NCBI RefSeq assembly: GCF_921292975.1
Contig: NZ_CAKLCM010000002.1
Span: 1,984,001 to 2,048,000 of the forward strand
Direction: 5' to 3'
Source of the DNA: Vibrio hippocampi
GTDB taxonomy: Bacteria; Pseudomonadota; Gammaproteobacteria; Enterobacterales; Vibrionaceae
Length of the DNA stretch: 64,000 nucleotides
The first letter of the stretch is position 1, and every line of letters begins with the position of its first letter. The position numbers and the translations under genes were made by a program. This document shows positions 28,355-38,578 of the stretch, piece after piece. A model generated the notes under the pieces. That model did not search any database. It had not been told where the DNA came from and worked only from the letters and a program-made list of their open reading frames with translations.

Positions 28355-31261
28355 TTACATCTTACGATCCAGTCCCAATGGAGCATGCCTTTGTGTGCTC
28401 CATTTTACTAACTTCTCTACCAGCTGTTTTTTGTCTACTGGTTTATCCAAATAGTCGTTCATACTCGCTTTTATTTGTAACTTAATTTCTGGTATTGATT
28501 CACCAGAAAGAGACAAAATAGGCACATCTGAATTAAAGAGGCGAATCAAACGTGTAGCTTCAATCCCATCAATACCCGGCGGCATTCGAGTATCCATCAG
28601 TATCGCGTCATATTGGTTGGCATGAGCCTTTTCTACCGCCTCCATACCACTGCTTGCAAAATCAACTTTCACTTGCTCTTGCGATAAATAGGTTTGCACC
28701 AACATCTGATTCGAGACCATGTCATCCACCACCAATACTCGTTTACCGACTAGCTTTCCGGCGTCATTAAACGATGGATGCGCAATCACTTTCACCAGTT
28801 CGTTTAAGAAAACAACCTGATTTCCTCCCGTGTAGATCTCTGCATGGAATACATACCTATCTTCACTACTGATAATTGGCTGTTCATCTTGGCTGTTGGC
28901 AACAAAGAGCAATGGCTTAGTTTGTGCTTTCTGACCTAGCGCCCCACTCTTGATCTGATTGGCTTCGCTAATTGAGCCGGCTAAGGAATCACCCGCAATC
29001 AAAATGAGTCTAAAGTCCGTATCAAACAACTCGATAGGGATAGAACTGACGCTTTGCTGCCAGTAAGTCTCAATACCCTGCATAGGCTGCAGGTAATGCC
29101 GCAACTCAGAATAAGATTGATAGTCACCAACGATCAAAATCTTACATGACATTTGCTGCTGTGTGACTTCAAACGCCTTAGACTCAAACCATTGCTGCTC
29201 AACATCAGGCAGTTCAATAATAAACTTACTGTATCGACCGACTTCACTCTCACAACGGATCATTCCACCAAAGGATTCAATGACTTTCTTACAATAAGCT
29301 AAACCTAACCCGCTTCCCTGAGGCTTACCATGCGTAAAATAGTCATCAAATATGTTCGCTAGGTATTCCGCAGCAATACCCGGTCCCGTATCCAACACCT
29401 CTAATCGGTTAAAGTCCTCACCGCTGTGTGTGCTCACGGTGATCCTGCTGTCTGGATGACTGGAAAAATAGTGAGAGGCATTTTTAAGTAAATTAAAAAT
29501 CACAAAACAGTAAAAGGTATCATTACCTTTAAACACAAAATCCGCTTCAAAATTGCAGCTAACTCTCTGACGATAAATCGGCGAGTCAAAACTGAATTCA
29601 TCAATAGCTTTCAGTGTCTCTTTTGCCAAAGAGTAGTATTCAAATTGCTCGCTATTGATGCCATCACCATTGGCCTCACTCAGTATGGCTTCAATGAATT
29701 TAGCACCAAGTAATACCGCTTTTTTACTTTCGAACAACTCATCGTAGACCAACTTCATCGATGATGAACTGGGGGATGAGAGTATACTTTTATTCATGCG
29801 TTCGAAGTGATAACTCAATTTGCTCAGAGGATTACGAATCTCATGGGCCATAGAACCCACCAACCCTTTGGATTTATTCACCTGATCTTGCGCTGCAATA
29901 AAATAACGGGCTTTCTTGAACAGCAGTTGCAAAGCTTGAACTTCCTCAACCGAGGTTAATCGTTCTAATTCATCCTGTTGTTCCACCATCAAAATATGAC
30001 TTAAACCACCGTTTTCATCATACATTGGCAGCAATAAACACAACTTCCTTGCATTCATTAATTGCAGCAACTGCTGTAACGTCTCATGCTGCAGTTGGTA
30101 ATCTATGTGTGTCAGTTTGTATTCAATCTCAGCCTTGATCAACACACTGTTGGGACCATTAAAATAGGGGACTAATTGCTGAACGTAACTATTGTTTGCA
30201 CGCTCAATCTTTATTGAACCCCGTGCTAATATTTTCTCTAGCTCTATAATCCCTTGCTCGGTAGAGAACTGGAAAATATCCACCAATTCATGTATCTGTT
30301 GAACTTTATTCGCTTGCCCAAAGTACACAACATGTCCGAGTAACAGATTGCTCAACTTGGCTGTGTGATGCCACGCAATACCGGTCACTAAAGTCCACAA
30401 ACAAAAGAACACCAGGTAACTGTTATCAATGCTGGTTTTAGCAATAAAGAAAATCGGCAGTAGGTATAACAAACCATTCAGAACTCGACTCAATACAAAC
30501 ACAGCCAAATAGCGGAAGCTGAAAAAGACGGTATTGCGCAAAGCATAGCCAATAAATAACGCCTGAGTGACAGATAGAGCTGGCGGTAACCAGACGAAAG
30601 CAAAGTTATGGAATACAACAGGAATTACGACCAAAACGACCAGCGTCGAACTCATAAAAATCAGTACACCCGCGATCATATAAGATGACTTCTGGCGCAG
30701 TAACAACTGCCCCTTTTGTCTCAGTGTGAAGAAGTTAATCAGCGTGAGAGAAATAAGAATTGGAGCAGATAAGAAAAACAACCCATTATAGGGACCAAAC
30801 TCAATCACGAAGTTGCCTGCCGATATAATATCAACAGCATGAACAGTGAGCCCTGGTGTTAAATTGAGAATTAACGCCAGACTAATAAGAATCACTGAGA
30901 GTATCTTTTGCCAATCCCCAATAGCGACATCACTTTCAGTTTCTCTGAGGCTGGCAGAAAAAAGATAACCAAATAACAAAGCAAAGAAGCAGAATAAATT
31001 CGCTATGATGGCCATCGAAATGGCCACCTGCTCTGAATGATTAACCAACAAGTCACTTTGGAAGTAAGCATTGGAAAGTATCCATATTGCTATGGATACC
31101 GTGTAACAGTAGTAAAATCGATGGGTGATTTGACGACTTTTTACTTGGCTAGCCGAAAATGCATAACGCAAATACGGCAGCCAAAATAACAGCGCCAAAG
31201 CAACCAAAATGAGAAAGACACCCGAAAAATGAGAAAAGGCATCCATCACCCTACTATTCAT
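28355..31261 (-). CDS. luxN: LuxN-type hybrid sensor kinase for an AHL autoinducer, with an extra receiver-like domain
   Basis: Membrane quorum-sensing receptor acting as kinase without ligand and phosphatase with it, feeding LuxU/LuxO. The 968-residue protein has about nine membrane spans in residues 10-300, with V. harveyi LuxN landmarks SNAYF.SDLL and GLTV.AVDII...IEFGP; a HisKA H-box with His473 (MAHEIRNPLSKL); an HATPase domain with NLLKNA, DTGPGI and GSGLGL; and a C-terminal receiver (about 840-955) with VVDD, phospho-acceptor Asp890 (LMDTRMP) and Lys in DKP. V. harveyi LuxN is about 849 residues; the excess is a degenerate receiver-like segment at about 704-828. The start overlaps the luxM stop by 8 nt, so translation is probably coupled. 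Confidence 0.93.
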   Translation of the reverse strand: MNSRVMDAFSHFSGVFLILVALALLFWLPYLRYAFSASQVKSRQITHRFYYCYTVSIAIWILSNAYFQSDLLVNHSEQVAISMAIIANLFCFFALLFGYLFSASLRETESDVAIGDWQKILSVILISLALILNLTPGLTVHAVDIISAGNFVIEFGPYNGLFFLSAPILISLTLINFFTLRQKGQLLLRQKSSYMIAGVLIFMSSTLVVLVVIPVVFHNFAFVWLPPALSVTQALFIGYALRNTVFFSFRYLAVFVLSRVLNGLLYLLPIFFIAKTSIDNSYLVFFCLWTLVTGIAWHHTAKLSNLLLGHVVYFGQANKVQQIHELVDIFQFSTEQGIIELEKILARGSIKIERANNSYVQQLVPYFNGPNSVLIKAEIEYKLTHIDYQLQHETLQQLLQLMNARKLCLLLPMYDENGGLSHILMVEQQDELERLTSVEEVQALQLLFKKARYFIAAQDQVNKSKGLVGSMAHEIRNPLSKLSYHFERMNKSILSSPSSSSMKLVYDELFESKKAVLLGAKFIEAILSEANGDGINSEQFEYYSLAKETLKAIDEFSFDSPIYRQRVSCNFEADFVFKGNDTFYCFVIFNLLKNASHYFSSHPDSRITVSTHSGEDFNRLEVLDTGPGIAAEYLANIFDDYFTHGKPQGSGLGLAYCKKVIESFGGMIRCESEVGRYSKFIIELPDVEQQWFESKAFEVTQQQMSCKILIVGDYQSYSELRHYLQPMQGIETYWQQSVSSIPIELFDTDFRLILIAGDSLAGSISEANQIKSGALGQKAQTKPLLFVANSQDEQPIISSEDRYVFHAEIYTGGNQVVFLNELVKVIAHPSFNDAGKLVGKRVLVVDDMVSNQMLVQTYLSQEQVKVDFASSGMEAVEKAHANQYDAILMDTRMPPGIDGIEATRLIRLFNSDVPILSLSGESIPEIKLQIKASMNDYLDKPVDKKQLVEKLVKWSTQRHAPLGLDRKM
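28378..28403 (+). terminator. Probable yfjD terminator inside the luxN 3' end
   Basis: ATGGAGCA / TGCTCCAT arms with a 10-nt loop, followed on the plus strand by TTTA. Weak T run; it overlaps the last codons of the convergent luxN. Confidence 0.45.
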
Positions 31262-32498
31262 CCGCCAACATATTCCTTGTATTTAATTTCATCTGCTTTC
31301 GCACCGATAACACTCTTTGGTAATAACCTTTGTAATCGCACTGAGATATTGCTTGACTCATAGGATGACTAAAGTAAATGCCCTGCTCTGTCACTGGCGC
31401 ATATTCAGACACTTTGAATTCGCACACAGACACATAAGGGCTAACATCAGCATATGCGTTATTGACTGATTCAAAAAAGTACCTAATAGCAGGCTGCTCT
31501 GTAATGATATAAACCGCCTGAAATCCAAGTTGGTCTAACGCTATCATTAGTGCCTTGGTCATTTCGAACAACAGCTGGTTTAATTTTCTAGCCGGTGCGG
31601 CTATCGCTAATCTTATCACTTCACACATGGCATCTTGATTACTAATGCTCTGTATTAGACTTCTATCAAACTTATCGATCGAATCCATACTCAAATCATT
31701 GGACGAACCAGAACCCAACAAGCCAAAAAACTCCAAACTGCGCAGTTTATTTTCATCAAGCTTCATGCTCCATTTGGCGCTTTGAAAAAAGGGAGAAAAA
31801 GCCAGCCAAGTCTGCTTATTCCCCCAACGCCTAATATTCACACTACTGCATATTAGCATGGTTTCGGCCACTTTTTGATATAAAATAAAGTGCTCACCTC
31901 TGGCTGAGATCTCCATATCGTACAACATCTCATACCACCCCTCACGCTTGATGAATGTTTCTATATTTATCAAAACATTGGCGTCAGAAAGGCTAAGTAG
32001 TTGATTAGAAAAACAGGTCAAAAACCGTCGCTCATCCAGAGAAATATCATCAACAACCTCGCTATGATAATGGTCATCACTATCTACTATTGATTCATTG
32101 TATTCAGCGACGGCTTCATCCATGTTCTTAGCTCGATAGTGGATTGAAAATACAAGGTATTCAGCCCAACAATCAAGAATGTGGTCGAAATACACATTGG
32201 CAAGACATTCAATATGGGAGTAATGAACGGGAAAGGTGGGTAGTGAGGAGTGGGAGATAAGGTACTTAGCGGTAGAGCAGGTGAAAGTGTGCTTCAAGTT
32301 ATCAGTATTGTCGTCATCATTGGCCAATTCTCGGATTTCAAAAGCTCGATAATCGACTATCTTGGCAAATACATCGGAATCACCAGACGCTTGTATGTAT
32401 TGATGTATCAGTGATAAAAAATGCTCTCTCTCCTCTAAGCATTGAGGGTGTAAAGGAAGTTGCTGTATTTGCTTTAAAATTTGCTTGGCGTTGTTCAT
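31254..32498 (-). CDS. luxM: LuxM/AinS/VanM-type acyl-homoserine-lactone synthase
   Basis: Makes an AHL signal from S-adenosylmethionine and an acyl donor; family members make C4-OH, C6-OH or C8 HSL, and the acyl chain cannot be read from sequence. The 414-residue protein (V. harveyi LuxM and V. fischeri AinS about 390-400) shows the conserved C-terminal synthase region with ARGEHFILYQKVAE, RRWGNKQTWLAFSPFF, SLEFFGLLGSGSS, RLAIAAPARKLNQLLFEMTKAL and the final YYQRVLSVRK. The ATG at 32498 has AGAGAGG ahead. It ends 8 nt inside luxN. It lies downstream of metH but behind the metH terminator, so it needs its own promoter in the 199-bp gap. Confidence 0.92.
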   Translation of the reverse strand: MNNAKQILKQIQQLPLHPQCLEEREHFLSLIHQYIQASGDSDVFAKIVDYRAFEIRELANDDDNTDNLKHTFTCSTAKYLISHSSLPTFPVHYSHIECLANVYFDHILDCWAEYLVFSIHYRAKNMDEAVAEYNESIVDSDDHYHSEVVDDISLDERRFLTCFSNQLLSLSDANVLINIETFIKREGWYEMLYDMEISARGEHFILYQKVAETMLICSSVNIRRWGNKQTWLAFSPFFQSAKWSMKLDENKLRSLEFFGLLGSGSSNDLSMDSIDKFDRSLIQSISNQDAMCEVIRLAIAAPARKLNQLLFEMTKALMIALDQLGFQAVYIITEQPAIRYFFESVNNAYADVSPYVSVCEFKVSEYAPVTEQGIYFSHPMSQAISQCDYKGYYQRVLSVRKQMKLNTRNMLADE

Positions 32499-32641
32499 CG
32501 CTAGCCTCTCTTTCTATGGTTGAAAAGAGTCAGCGTAAACTAGACAACAAGTTTCACATTGAGGCTTATATCAACATGAGAGTCAGCCACCAAGGTACAC
32601 ACCACATTATTTTAAATTTGAGATCATAATTAATATAAAAA

Positions 32642-32669
32642 GCCCTTGTTTGCTTTCACAAACAAGGGC
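32642..32669 (-). terminator. metH terminator
   Basis: Perfect 11-bp arms GCCCTTGTTTG / CAAACAAGGGC with a 6-nt loop; followed on the minus strand by TTTTTATATT. Confidence 0.88.
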
Positions 32670-32697
32670 GTTAAACATTTTATGCTATCAAAAAATT

Positions 32698-35600
32698 TTA
32701 GCTAATATTGGGACCTAACCACTTCTCAGCTTCAAGACGATCCCAACCTTTACGATCCGCATAACTCTGCAACTGATCTTCTTGGATCTGCGCAATGGCA
32801 AAATAGCGAGAGTCTGGATGGGAGAAATACCAGCCTGATACAGCGGCTCCCGGCCACATCGCATAGCTCGTTGTTAGAGACATGCCTATCGTCTGCTCTA
32901 CTTCTAAGATGTCCCACAGTGCGCCTTTTTCAGTATGCTCAGGACAAGCCGGATAACCCGGTGCTGGACGGATCCCTTGATACTTCTCTCGAATCAGTTC
33001 CTCATTGTTCAGTGATTCGTCTGACGAATAACCCCAGATTTCTTTTCTCATTTTTTCGTGAAGATATTCGGCAAAAGCTTCGGCTAATCTATCCGCTACC
33101 GCTTGAATCATAATGGCATTGTAGTCATCACCCTGCGCTTTATATTCATCCGCTAACTCTCGTTCTCCAATCCCACCGGTCACGGCAAATGCACCAATCC
33201 AATCGGCTTTGCCACTCTCTTTAGGCGCAATATAGTCAGAAAGACAATAGTTATACCCTTTAGGTTTCTCAGTCTGTTGACGTAAGTTATGAAGCACCTT
33301 ACGAACTTGAGTTCGCGATTCATCGGTGTAGACCTCAATATCATCGCCGACAGACGCTGCAGGGAAAAGCGCCGCCATGCCGCTTGCCTTAAGCAAGCCT
33401 TCTCTTTCTACCCGATCGAGTAACTCATTGGCATCTTGATAGAGACGCTTAGCCTCCTCACCCACTTCTTCATGCTCAAAAATAGCGGGGAATTTGCCCA
33501 CCAGCGACCACGTCATAAAGAATGGCGTCCAATCGATATAGCCTCTTAGCGTTGCTACGTCGAAATTCTCAAACACATGTACTCCAGGTTTGACCGGTAC
33601 AGGCGGCGTGTAGGTTTGCCAATCAATGGCGACTTTATTGGCGCGAGCCTGCTCCAAGGTGACCGGTTTAGTACGTGGTTTCTTGCGATTATGCTGATCT
33701 CGTACGCGTTCATAATCAAGATCGAGCTTCTCGGTAAAAGCGGGCTTCAACTCATTGGATAACAAGGAAGTACAAACCCCTACTGCGCGTGATGCGTTGT
33801 TCACGTACACCACTGGCTCGCGATAGTTTTGCTCAATTTTAACCGCGGTGTGGGCTTTTGAAGTGGTTGCGCCACCGATTAATAATGGAACATCAAAACC
33901 TTGGCGTTCCATCTCTTTTGCCACATGTACCATTTCATCAAGAGAAGGGGTGATTAAGCCTGAAAGACCGATGATATCGACGTTTTCTTCTTTGGCGACT
34001 TTAAGAATAGTCTCGCAAGGAACCATTACTCCTAGGTCTATAATCTCAAAATTATTGCACTGCAGAACCACACCGACAATGTTCTTACCGATATCGTGAA
34101 CATCTCCTTTCACGGTGGCTAATAGAATTTTACCGTTAGATCTGCCCGCTTCTTTTCCAGCGTTAATAAATGGCTCTAAATGAGCAACGGCTTGTTTCAT
34201 CACTCGCGCGGATTTAACCACCTGTGGCAGGAACATTTTCCCTTCACCAAACAGATCCCCCACCACATTCATACCATCCATTAGAGGTCCTTCAATCACC
34301 TCTAAAGGCTTAGAAGCTTGCAGGCGAGCCTCTTCTGTGTCCTCAACAATGTACTCTGTAATCCCTTTAACGAGTGCATGCTCAAGGCGTTTGGCAACCG
34401 GCCAAGTACGCCACTCTAAAGCGGAAGCATCATCCTCTTTGCCGACGCCCTTATTCGCATACTGCGCCGCAATATCGAGCAAGCGTTCCGTGCCATCATC
34501 TCGACGGTTTAACACCACATCTTCAACCGCTTCTCTTAGTTCCGTCGGCACATTGTCGTAAACCTCCAACTGACCCGCATTCACGATCCCCATATCCATG
34601 CCGTTTTTAAAACAGTGATAGAGGAATACCGCGTGGATAGCTTCACGCACATAGTTATTACCGCGGAACGAGAATGAGACGTTGGACACACCACCAGAAA
34701 TCATGGCATGAGGTAAATCTCGCTTGATATCAGCCACAGCCTCAATAAAGTCGACGGCGTAATTATTGTGCTCATCAATACCCGTGGCGACTGCAAAAAT
34801 GTTGGGGTCAAAAATAATATCTTCTGGTGGGAAACCGACTTCGTCGACAAGAATTCGATACGCCTTGCTACAAATCTCTAACTTGCGCCCTCTGGTTTCA
34901 GCCTGACCAAGTTCATCGAAAGCCATCACAATCACGGCTGCACCGTAGCGACGAATTAACTTAGCCTGCTCAACAAACTTCTCTTTGCCCTCTTTGAGCG
35001 AGATAGAGTTAACGATCCCCTTGCCTTGGATACACTTTAAGCCCGCCTCCATCACTTCCCATTTAGAAGAATCCACCATGATAGGCACTTTGGAAATTTC
35101 TGGCTCAGAAGCGCACAGTTTTAAGAAGCGCACCATACAAGCTTCAGCATCAAGCATGCCTTCATCCATGTTGATATCGATGATCTGGGCACCATTTTCA
35201 ACTTGCTGACGAGCCACCTCTAACGCTTCATCGTATAACTCTTCTTTGATTAAGCGTTTAAAGCGGGCAGAGCCGGTAACATTAGTTCGCTCACCGACAT
35301 TGATGAATAGGCTCTCTTTTTCAATCGTGAGTGGTTCCAGACCCGATAACCGACACGCTACCGGTATCTCAGGCAGTGAACGCGGTTTCACTCCCTCAAC
35401 CGCTCGCGCCATTTGGCGAATATGTTCTGGCGTTGTACCGCAACAGCCACCGACAAGGTTCAGGAAACCACTTTGTGCCCACTCAGCAATGTGTTGTGCC
35501 ATATCCTCTGGAGATAGGTCATATTCACCAAATGCATTGGGAAGCCCCGCATTAGGGTGCGCAGAGACAAAGCTCTCGCTAATGCGTGATAACTCTGCCA

Positions 35601-36393
35601 CATATTGGCGCAATTCATCAGGACCCAATGCGCAGTTTAAACCAAAGGATATTGGATTGATGTGTCTAAGCGCGTTATAGAATGCTTCTGTTGTCTGTCC
35701 TGATAATGTGCGACCAGAAGCATCGGTAATCGTGCCTGAAATCATCACGGGGAGCGTGATACCTAATTCCTCAAACACGGTTTCAACCGCAAATGCACAC
35801 GCCTTGGCATTCAAGGTATCGAAAATGGTTTCAATTAGGATAAGATCGGAGCCGCCACGAATAAGCTCACGAGTCGATTCAGAGTAAGCGGTAACCAGTT
35901 CATCAAAAGAGACGTTACGGTAGCCTGGATCATTCACATCTGGAGAAATTGAGCAAGTGCGGTTGGTGGGACCTAAAACACCCGCAACATAACGTGGTTT
36001 CTCTGGTGTCTTTGCTGTCCACTCATCAGCTGCTGCTTTAGCAAGCTTAGCCGCTTGGTAGTTAATCTCAGCACTCAAAGACTCCATGTCATAGTCAGCC
36101 ATCGCAATCGTGGTAGCGTTGAAGGTATTAGTTTCAAGAATATCCGCACCGGCTTCGAGGTAAGCGTTATGGATGTTATGGATCAACTCTGGTTGAGTCA
36201 GCACTAAAAGATCGTTATTTCCTTTCAAGTCACTATGCCAGTCAGCAAATCGCTCACCTCGATAGTCCTGCTCTTCCAATTTATAATCTTGAATCATTGT
36301 GCCCATTCCTCCGTCAATCAGAAGAATGCGTTGTTTCAATTGAGCTTCAACCTGCTGTCTTTTATTACTTGCCACGATACTGCCTCGTTCCAT
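32698..36393 (-). CDS. metH: Cobalamin-dependent methionine synthase
   Basis: Transfers methyl from methyltetrahydrofolate to homocysteine through cobalamin. The 1231-residue protein has four modules in order: homocysteine-binding (zinc ligands in GLNCALG and [10 protein letters not shown]), pterin-binding ([12 protein letters not shown]), cobalamin-binding with [11 protein letters not shown] carrying the axial histidine, and the SAM-dependent reactivation domain ending near the [12 protein letters not shown] motif. The ATG at 36393 lacks a ribosome binding site, whereas an in-frame GTG at 36375 has GAGG nine nt ahead; the latter may be the real start. A MetJ operator lies upstream. Confidence 0.96.
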   Translation of the reverse strand: MERGSIVASNKRQQVEAQLKQRILLIDGGMGTMIQDYKLEEQDYRGERFADWHSDLKGNNDLLVLTQPELIHNIHNAYLEAGADILETNTFNATTIAMADYDMESLSAEINYQAAKLAKAAADEWTAKTPEKPRYVAGVLGPTNRTCSISPDVNDPGYRNVSFDELVTAYSESTRELIRGGSDLILIETIFDTLNAKACAFAVETVFEELGITLPVMISGTITDASGRTLSGQTTEAFYNALRHINPISFGLNCALGPDELRQYVAELSRISESFVSAHPNAGLPNAFGEYDLSPEDMAQHIAEWAQSGFLNLVGGCCGTTPEHIRQMARAVEGVKPRSLPEIPVACRLSGLEPLTIEKESLFINVGERTNVTGSARFKRLIKEELYDEALEVARQQVENGAQIIDINMDEGMLDAEACMVRFLKLCASEPEISKVPIMVDSSKWEVMEAGLKCIQGKGIVNSISLKEGKEKFVEQAKLIRRYGAAVIVMAFDELGQAETRGRKLEICSKAYRILVDEVGFPPEDIIFDPNIFAVATGIDEHNNYAVDFIEAVADIKRDLPHAMISGGVSNVSFSFRGNNYVREAIHAVFLYHCFKNGMDMGIVNAGQLEVYDNVPTELREAVEDVVLNRRDDGTERLLDIAAQYANKGVGKEDDASALEWRTWPVAKRLEHALVKGITEYIVEDTEEARLQASKPLEVIEGPLMDGMNVVGDLFGEGKMFLPQVVKSARVMKQAVAHLEPFINAGKEAGRSNGKILLATVKGDVHDIGKNIVGVVLQCNNFEIIDLGVMVPCETILKVAKEENVDIIGLSGLITPSLDEMVHVAKEMERQGFDVPLLIGGATTSKAHTAVKIEQNYREPVVYVNNASRAVGVCTSLLSNELKPAFTEKLDLDYERVRDQHNRKKPRTKPVTLEQARANKVAIDWQTYTPPVPVKPGVHVFENFDVATLRGYIDWTPFFMTWSLVGKFPAIFEHEEVGEEAKRLYQDANELLDRVEREGLLKASGMAALFPAASVGDDIEVYTDESRTQVRKVLHNLRQQTEKPKGYNYCLSDYIAPKESGKADWIGAFAVTGGIGERELADEYKAQGDDYNAIMIQAVADRLAEAFAEYLHEKMRKEIWGYSSDESLNNEELIREKYQGIRPAPGYPACPEHTEKGALWDILEVEQTIGMSLTTSYAMWPGAAVSGWYFSHPDSRYFAIAQIQEDQLQSYADRKGWDRLEAEKWLGPNIS

Positions 36394-36424
36394 GATGATT
36401 TTGTCATCGTATCACAGATATTTT

Positions 36425-36448
36425 AGAAATCTAGACGTCTAAAATACT
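36425..36448. promoter_or_regulatory. MetJ operator (met boxes) upstream of metH
   Basis: Three adjacent 8-mers: AGAAATCT (6/8), AGACGTCT (8/8) and AAAATACT (4/8) against the met box AGACGTCT. Located 32-55 bp upstream of the metH ATG, as expected for repression by MetJ with SAM. Confidence 0.8.
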
Positions 36449-36669
36449 TTTTGATTGCTTCCTTAGCGCTTCACAGTAACCAACCCACCAAACTAGAGCA
36501 AGTGTTTCTGTTATCGACACACCTTTACGGTGCAAAGCAATGAACAACAAAAATAAACAGCTTGGGTAATAAACAGTTTTGGGTAAACAGCACTAATCTT
36601 AATGACAGAGGTGGCTCGACTTAACTGCAATCAAAGCCAAACTAAGACAAGTTAAAGCTGGGTAAAAAA

Positions 36670-37944
36670 ATGACCGTATATCAAACTTTCTGTTTTCTGT
36701 CCGCAGCAGCCATGCTGATCGCTTTCATCAACCATAAGGTGGGAAAAATGCAGACCACCATAGCAATTACGGCAGGATCTATGCTGCTGTCTCTACTGAT
36801 TTTAATTGCTGGTCAAAATGATTGGTTTCAATTGACACAACTCGCCACCAAGGTCATGACTGAAATCGACTTTGAAGACTTTTTATTGCAAGGGATCTTA
36901 GCCTTTTTGCTGTTTGGTGGCGGGTTAGGTATTAAATTACCGAACTTAAAAGACCAAAAATGGGAGATCACCGTCTTAGCATTAGGCGCTACTCTATTTT
37001 CTACCTTTTTTATTGGCTTTGGTCTCTATGGTTTCTGCTTCGTCATTGGTATCAAGTTTGACCTGATTTACTGCTTGTTGTTTGGCGCCCTGATCTCTCC
37101 TACCGATCCCATCGCTGTATTGGCCATTGTAAAAAAACTGCACGCCCCAAAGCGTATTTCTACTCAAATAGAAGGCGAGTCTTTATTTAATGATGGTTTC
37201 GGTTTAGTGATCTTCATTACCCTGTTCTCTATCGCCTTTGGCACCGAACTACCTAATGCAAGCACTGTGGCATTGCTGTTTTTACAAGAAACAGGTGGCG
37301 GTATTTTATATGGTCTGGTGCTTGGGATATTTTTCCACTCTCTGATTAGTGCGACGGATGATTCCACCATGGCACTGCTTTTTACCACTGCGATACCTAC
37401 CGCAGGTTACGCACTTGCTGAAGTATTAGAAGTGTCAGGACCTCTCGCTATGGTCGTGTCTGGCATTATGGTCGGTAACTGGACTCGTGAACGAGGATTT
37501 ACCAAGGAGTCGGAATATCATCTCGACCATTTTTGGGAACTTGTCGATGAGTTTCTCAACAGCATCCTATTTTTACTTATCGGTATGTCAATGCTACTGT
37601 TTCAGTTCCATAAAGAGGACTTTGTATTGATGGCCTTTTCTATTCCATTAGTACTGGTCGCTCGATACCTTAGCGTCAAACTCGCTTATCAAGGCTTTGA
37701 GCGTTATCGAAGCTATAACCCTTGGTCAATAAAAATTCTAACTTGGGGTGGACTTAGAGGCGGCTTAGCAATGGCAATGGCGCTCTCTATCCCTTCCGGT
37801 ATCTGGGTCATTGAAGAGAAGCTCATCGATGTCAAAGAGATCATTTTGGTGATGACCTACTCAGTGGTTGTCTTCTCTATCCTCATTCAGGGCTCAACGA
37901 TTACTCCTCTCATTGAACGAGCTAAACAGGCTGAGAAAGATTGA
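36670..37944 (+). CDS. CPA1-family Na+/H+ antiporter (NhaP type)
   Basis: Inner-membrane exchanger expected to move Na+ or K+ against H+, fitting a marine life style. The 424-residue protein has about twelve hydrophobic segments, the ion-binding SPTDPIAVLAI motif (TM5-like) and the ESLFNDG motif of the CPA1 family, and a short hydrophilic tail ending KQAEKD. It is divergent from metH. The exact ion and subfamily cannot be assigned. Confidence 0.85.
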   Translation: MTVYQTFCFLSAAAMLIAFINHKVGKMQTTIAITAGSMLLSLLILIAGQNDWFQLTQLATKVMTEIDFEDFLLQGILAFLLFGGGLGIKLPNLKDQKWEITVLALGATLFSTFFIGFGLYGFCFVIGIKFDLIYCLLFGALISPTDPIAVLAIVKKLHAPKRISTQIEGESLFNDGFGLVIFITLFSIAFGTELPNASTVALLFLQETGGGILYGLVLGIFFHSLISATDDSTMALLFTTAIPTAGYALAEVLEVSGPLAMVVSGIMVGNWTRERGFTKESEYHLDHFWELVDEFLNSILFLLIGMSMLLFQFHKEDFVLMAFSIPLVLVARYLSVKLAYQGFERYRSYNPWSIKILTWGGLRGGLAMAMALSIPSGIWVIEEKLIDVKEIILVMTYSVVVFSILIQGSTITPLIERAKQAEKD

Positions 37945-38018
37945 TGTGCAGATGGCAGATGAAATGAACAAACGTTAGAAATCGCTAGACGCTAGGAATC
38001 TCCAAACGCTAGAAAGCA

Positions 38019-38046
38019 AAAAGCCTCATCTTTCGATGAGGCTTTT
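38019..38046. terminator. Terminator of tRNA cluster A, shared with the antiporter gene
   Basis: AAAAGCCTCATC / GATGAGGCTTTT arms with a TTTC loop; serves the minus-strand tRNAs and could also end the plus-strand antiporter transcript. Confidence 0.85.
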
Positions 38047-38052
38047 CTAAAG

Positions 38053-38128
38053 TGGCTCCCCCTGCGGGACTCGAACCTGCGACATACGGATTAACAGTCC
38101 GCCGTTCTACCAACTGAACTAAGGGGGA
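38053..38128 (-). tRNA. tRNA-Asn (GTT)
   Basis: 76-nt cloverleaf, acceptor TCCCCCT/AGGGGGA, anticodon GTT in CTGTTAA, T-loop GTTCGAG, encoded CCA. Last gene of cluster A (Phe-Thr-Phe-Asn). Confidence 0.96.
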
Positions 38129-38184
38129 ATTATTTGTGTCAACACAATGCCTTACGGCAATCTATTGTGTTTAGCACCAAATAA

Positions 38185-38260
38185 TGGTGCCTCGAGGCGG
38201 AATCGAACCACCGACACGAGGATTTTCAATCCTCTGCTCTACCGACTGAGCTATCGAGGC
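38185..38260 (-). tRNA. tRNA-Phe (GAA), variant acceptor stem
   Basis: 76-nt cloverleaf with anticodon GAA. Identical to the other tRNA-Phe copies except for acceptor stem GCCTCGA/TCGAGGC instead of GCCCGGA/TCCGGGC; both changes are compensated, so folding is kept. Confidence 0.95.
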
Positions 38261-38267
38261 AAATTAA

Positions 38268-38343
<76 letters not shown>

Positions 38344-38399
38344 ACACTAAATGCTTTATCGCTGCTACTTGTTTTTCAAAGCACCAACAATCTAAATTG

Positions 38400-38475
38400 T
38401 GGTGCCCGGAGGCGGAATCGAACCACCGACACGAGGATTTTCAATCCTCTGCTCTACCGACTGAGCTATCCGGGC
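38400..38475 (-). tRNA. tRNA-Phe (GAA)
   Basis: 76-nt cloverleaf GCCCGGA/TCCGGGC, anticodon GAA, encoded CCA. First gene of cluster A. Together with 19 bp downstream of its CCA (38381-38475) it is identical to 50398-50492. Confidence 0.96.
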
Positions 38476-38578
38476 AACGGAGCGCTATTAAACGGATTTT
38501 CCGTCCTCCCGTCAACTTGTTTTTAAAAAAAAATTCAAAAAAACGTGCAAGTGCTGTATTTTTCGGCAAATTCACTTA

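Larger units (their letters stand above)
38011..38130. repeat. Direct repeat copy 1 (terminator plus tRNA-Asn)
   Basis: About 120 bp nearly identical to 49963-50082, covering the terminator hairpin and the whole tRNA-Asn gene. The copies differ at a few positions in the hairpin and spacer. Confidence 0.9.
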
